The position numbers were made by a program, and so were the translations under genes. From the NCBI RefSeq assembly GCF_000306965.1, contig NZ_JH976438.1, positions 169,048-213,865 of the forward strand: DNA of 44,818 nucleotides. The letters run 5' to 3'. Position 1 is the stretch's first letter; the number at the start of each line of letters is the position of its first letter. Positions 42,632-44,818 of the stretch are shown here, one piece after another. A model generated the notes under the pieces. It worked only from the letters and a program-made list of their open reading frames with translations. It was not told the DNA's origin and did not search any database. This stretch comes from Amphibacillus jilinensis Y1. GTDB taxonomy: Bacteria; Bacillota; Bacilli; Bacillales; Amphibacillaceae.

Positions 42632-42670
42632 GTCACACCATTGATGTGTAGTCATTCTCAATGGTGTGAC
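42632..42670. terminator. Perfect 13-bp inverted repeat at the end of the glycosyltransferase gene
   Basis: GTCACACCATTGA (42632-42644) and TCAATGGTGTGAC (42658-42670) are exact reverse complements, with 13 nt between. It ends 5 bp before the stop codon of the leftward glycosyltransferase. No clear T-run follows on either strand, so it may end transcripts poorly or be a small repeat. It is probably a terminator for both the YfhD-like and glycosyltransferase genes. Confidence 0.5.
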
Positions 42671-42674
42671 GTAG

Positions 42675-43748
42675 CTAAGATCGTTTATTTTCAAGTAATT
42701 GTTTATTGTATAAAATCCGCTCGTCTTCTGGACGGTAAACGCGTGCTCTTTCATTGTGTTCAAAGGCTTTTTCAAAGTTCCCCAGTTTATAGTAGCATAC
42801 ACAAAGTTGTAAATGTGGATACCAAGTTGAGTAAGCAGGATAAGTAAAGCTCCATTTATTGGGATCTGTCTCTAGTTGGGTCGCTAGCTCATACCAAAAA
42901 ACGGCTTGTTGATAGGCATGTTGGCTTTGAAAGTGGAAGCCTAAACGACTGCATATTTCTGGTCTTGGAACTTTAGCGTAATTTAATGATTGAAAGAGAG
43001 CAGCAAGTTCCTGTTCTGCTTGATTTAAAAACCGGTAACAATCTGCTTTATTAATACAAGCGTAAACTTTGTCTTCTATCCACCCTGTTTTTAATTCAAG
43101 GTTTTTATTGTAGCTATCGATTGCTTCTTGATAATGGCCATTTTCACGTAATTCATTACCATAATAGAAATAATCCCGAGCTGTAAATGTATCCCCTCTT
43201 TCTTTGCGTTTTTGATAAATATTAAGATTTCTCCCAACAGAATGTTGCTGTTTTTTATGTGTAATAGCAATATCTGAATTAATAATATGCCCACTGACAT
43301 TAAGATAATTATGGCAATCCCCTTGCCACTTAAAGCCTTTCGTACGCTTTAGTAGACGATTTAGACGATATTTCAGTGTAACATTGCCAAATCCGTCCGT
43401 ACCGGCATGATAGTACATCGAAACTGCATCTACATTAGGGTTTAATGTCTCTTTTAATTTGAGGAATTTCTTTTGATCTTCTGGTAGAATCACATCATCT
43501 GCATCTAAATAAAGGATATAATCTTTCGTTGCGTACTTCATCGATTCGTTTCTTGCCGCCGAGAAATCCCCCGTCCACTTATAAAAAAACACCCGATCAG
43601 TAAAGCCTTTGGCAATCTCAACGGTTTGGTCGGTTGAGCCTGTATCAACAATATTGATTTCATCGACAATATCCTTTGCGCTTGCTAAGCATCGCTCTAA
43701 TACATCTGCTTCATTTTTGACAATCATACATAAACTAATCGTAATCAT
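42675..43748 (-). CDS. Family 2 glycosyltransferase with C-terminal TPR-like repeats
   Basis: A 357-residue cytoplasmic protein. The N-terminal GT-A domain (1-190) has ISLCMIVKNEADVLERCLAS, the nucleotide-binding DTGSTDQTVEIA and the metal-binding DADD (YILYLDADDVI). A helical C-terminal part (about 195-350) contains TPR-like repeats (YFYYGNELRENGHYQEAIDS, CVCYYKLGNFEKAFEHNERA). SunS-like S/O-glycosyltransferases have this architecture and act on peptides. It is directly downstream of a collagen-like gene, on the same strand, and may glycosylate that protein, as seen with exosporium BclA in Bacillus. AAAAAGGAG precedes the ATG. Confidence 0.9.
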   Translation of the reverse strand: MITISLCMIVKNEADVLERCLASAKDIVDEINIVDTGSTDQTVEIAKGFTDRVFFYKWTGDFSAARNESMKYATKDYILYLDADDVILPEDQKKFLKLKETLNPNVDAVSMYYHAGTDGFGNVTLKYRLNRLLKRTKGFKWQGDCHNYLNVSGHIINSDIAITHKKQQHSVGRNLNIYQKRKERGDTFTARDYFYYGNELRENGHYQEAIDSYNKNLELKTGWIEDKVYACINKADCYRFLNQAEQELAALFQSLNYAKVPRPEICSRLGFHFQSQHAYQQAVFWYELATQLETDPNKWSFTYPAYSTWYPHLQLCVCYYKLGNFEKAFEHNERARVYRPEDERILYNKQLLENKRS

Positions 43749-43764
43749 CGATCATGCTCCTTTT

Positions 43765-43800
43765 TAAAAATAGGGGGAAGGGAAAGCCCCTCCCCTTTTT
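43765..43800 (-). terminator. Terminator between the collagen-like gene and the glycosyltransferase
   Basis: On the minus strand GGGGAGGGGC and CCCTTCCCCC pair with a small mismatch, and TATTTTT follows. It ends the collagen-like transcript. It stands 17 bp before the glycosyltransferase start, so the latter needs read-through or its own promoter. Confidence 0.7.
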
Positions 43801-43802
43801 GA

Positions 43803-44818
<1,016 letters not shown>

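Overview
The window looks like a chromosome segment of a low-GC, endospore-forming member of the Bacillaceae, of the Amphibacillus/Halolactibacillus type. The reasons are an SspO-like small spore protein gene, a collagen-like (BclA-type) surface protein, a complete Bacillus-style type VII secretion (Yuk/Ess) locus, strong AGGAGG ribosome sites and CcpA-type cre boxes. The genus is an inference; no rRNA or tRNA is visible.

Layout. 1-3.1 kb: a PadR regulator divergent from a chromate-transporter gene, then sspO, a small lipoprotein and a GNAT acetyltransferase. 3.1-4.1 kb: repeat-derived DNA, a frameshifted remnant and a terminator-like leader before a MATE exporter (4.1-5.4 kb) and an MntP/YtaF-like membrane protein. 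6.4-10.7 kb: an arsenic operon arsR-arsD-arsA-CoA-disulfide-reductase/rhodanese, with no arsB/acr3 permease and no arsC. 11-15 kb: a GNAT protein, a STAS-like protein and a glycoside hydrolase family 3 enzyme with permuted domain order, under an apparent cre site. 15.4-28.6 kb: the type VII locus esxA-yukD-yukC(essB)-essC-esaA(yueB)-essA, two small LXG-partner genes, an LXG polymorphic toxin with a C-terminal WHH/HNH-like nuclease, and a SUKH immunity gene. 28.7-30.0 kb: two unrecognised AT-rich overlapping genes and a decayed toxin tail resembling Ntox15. 30.1-32.2 kb: a chemoreceptor. 32.3-32.7 kb: an IS3-family transposase relic abutting a group II intron relic. 32.9-37.1 kb: a LytS/LytT-type two-component pair followed by a CstA/BtsT-family transporter with paired direct repeats in front of it. 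37.3-42.6 kb: a YbjQ-family protein, an RDD membrane protein lacking a normal start codon, an M24-like protein that has lost its metal ligands, a DeoR regulator, a divergent GH4 glycosidase and a YfhD-like small protein. 42.6-44.8 kb: a glycosyltransferase with TPR-like repeats, and the 3' part of a collagen-like protein gene running off the window end.

Genes that act together: the Yuk/Ess machine exports the LXG toxin, with the two helical partner proteins as likely chaperones and SUKH as self-protection. ArsR senses As(III), ArsD delivers it to ArsA, and the disulfide reductase probably supplies reduced thiol; the membrane pump must lie elsewhere. LytS/LytT probably control cstA, by analogy with BtsSR-BtsT. 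DeoR sits between the M24-like gene and the GH4 gene and may control both. The glycosyltransferase may decorate the collagen-like protein.

A recurrent feature is a structured intergenic element with at least five copies (near 6.25, 25.95, 32.72, 37.14 and 40.64 kb). All lie on the + strand, with a conserved 5' block (TAACCGTC-GTAAAAC ... AAATAGA) and, in most copies, a terminator-like 3' hairpin. It is the most interesting unexplained signal here.
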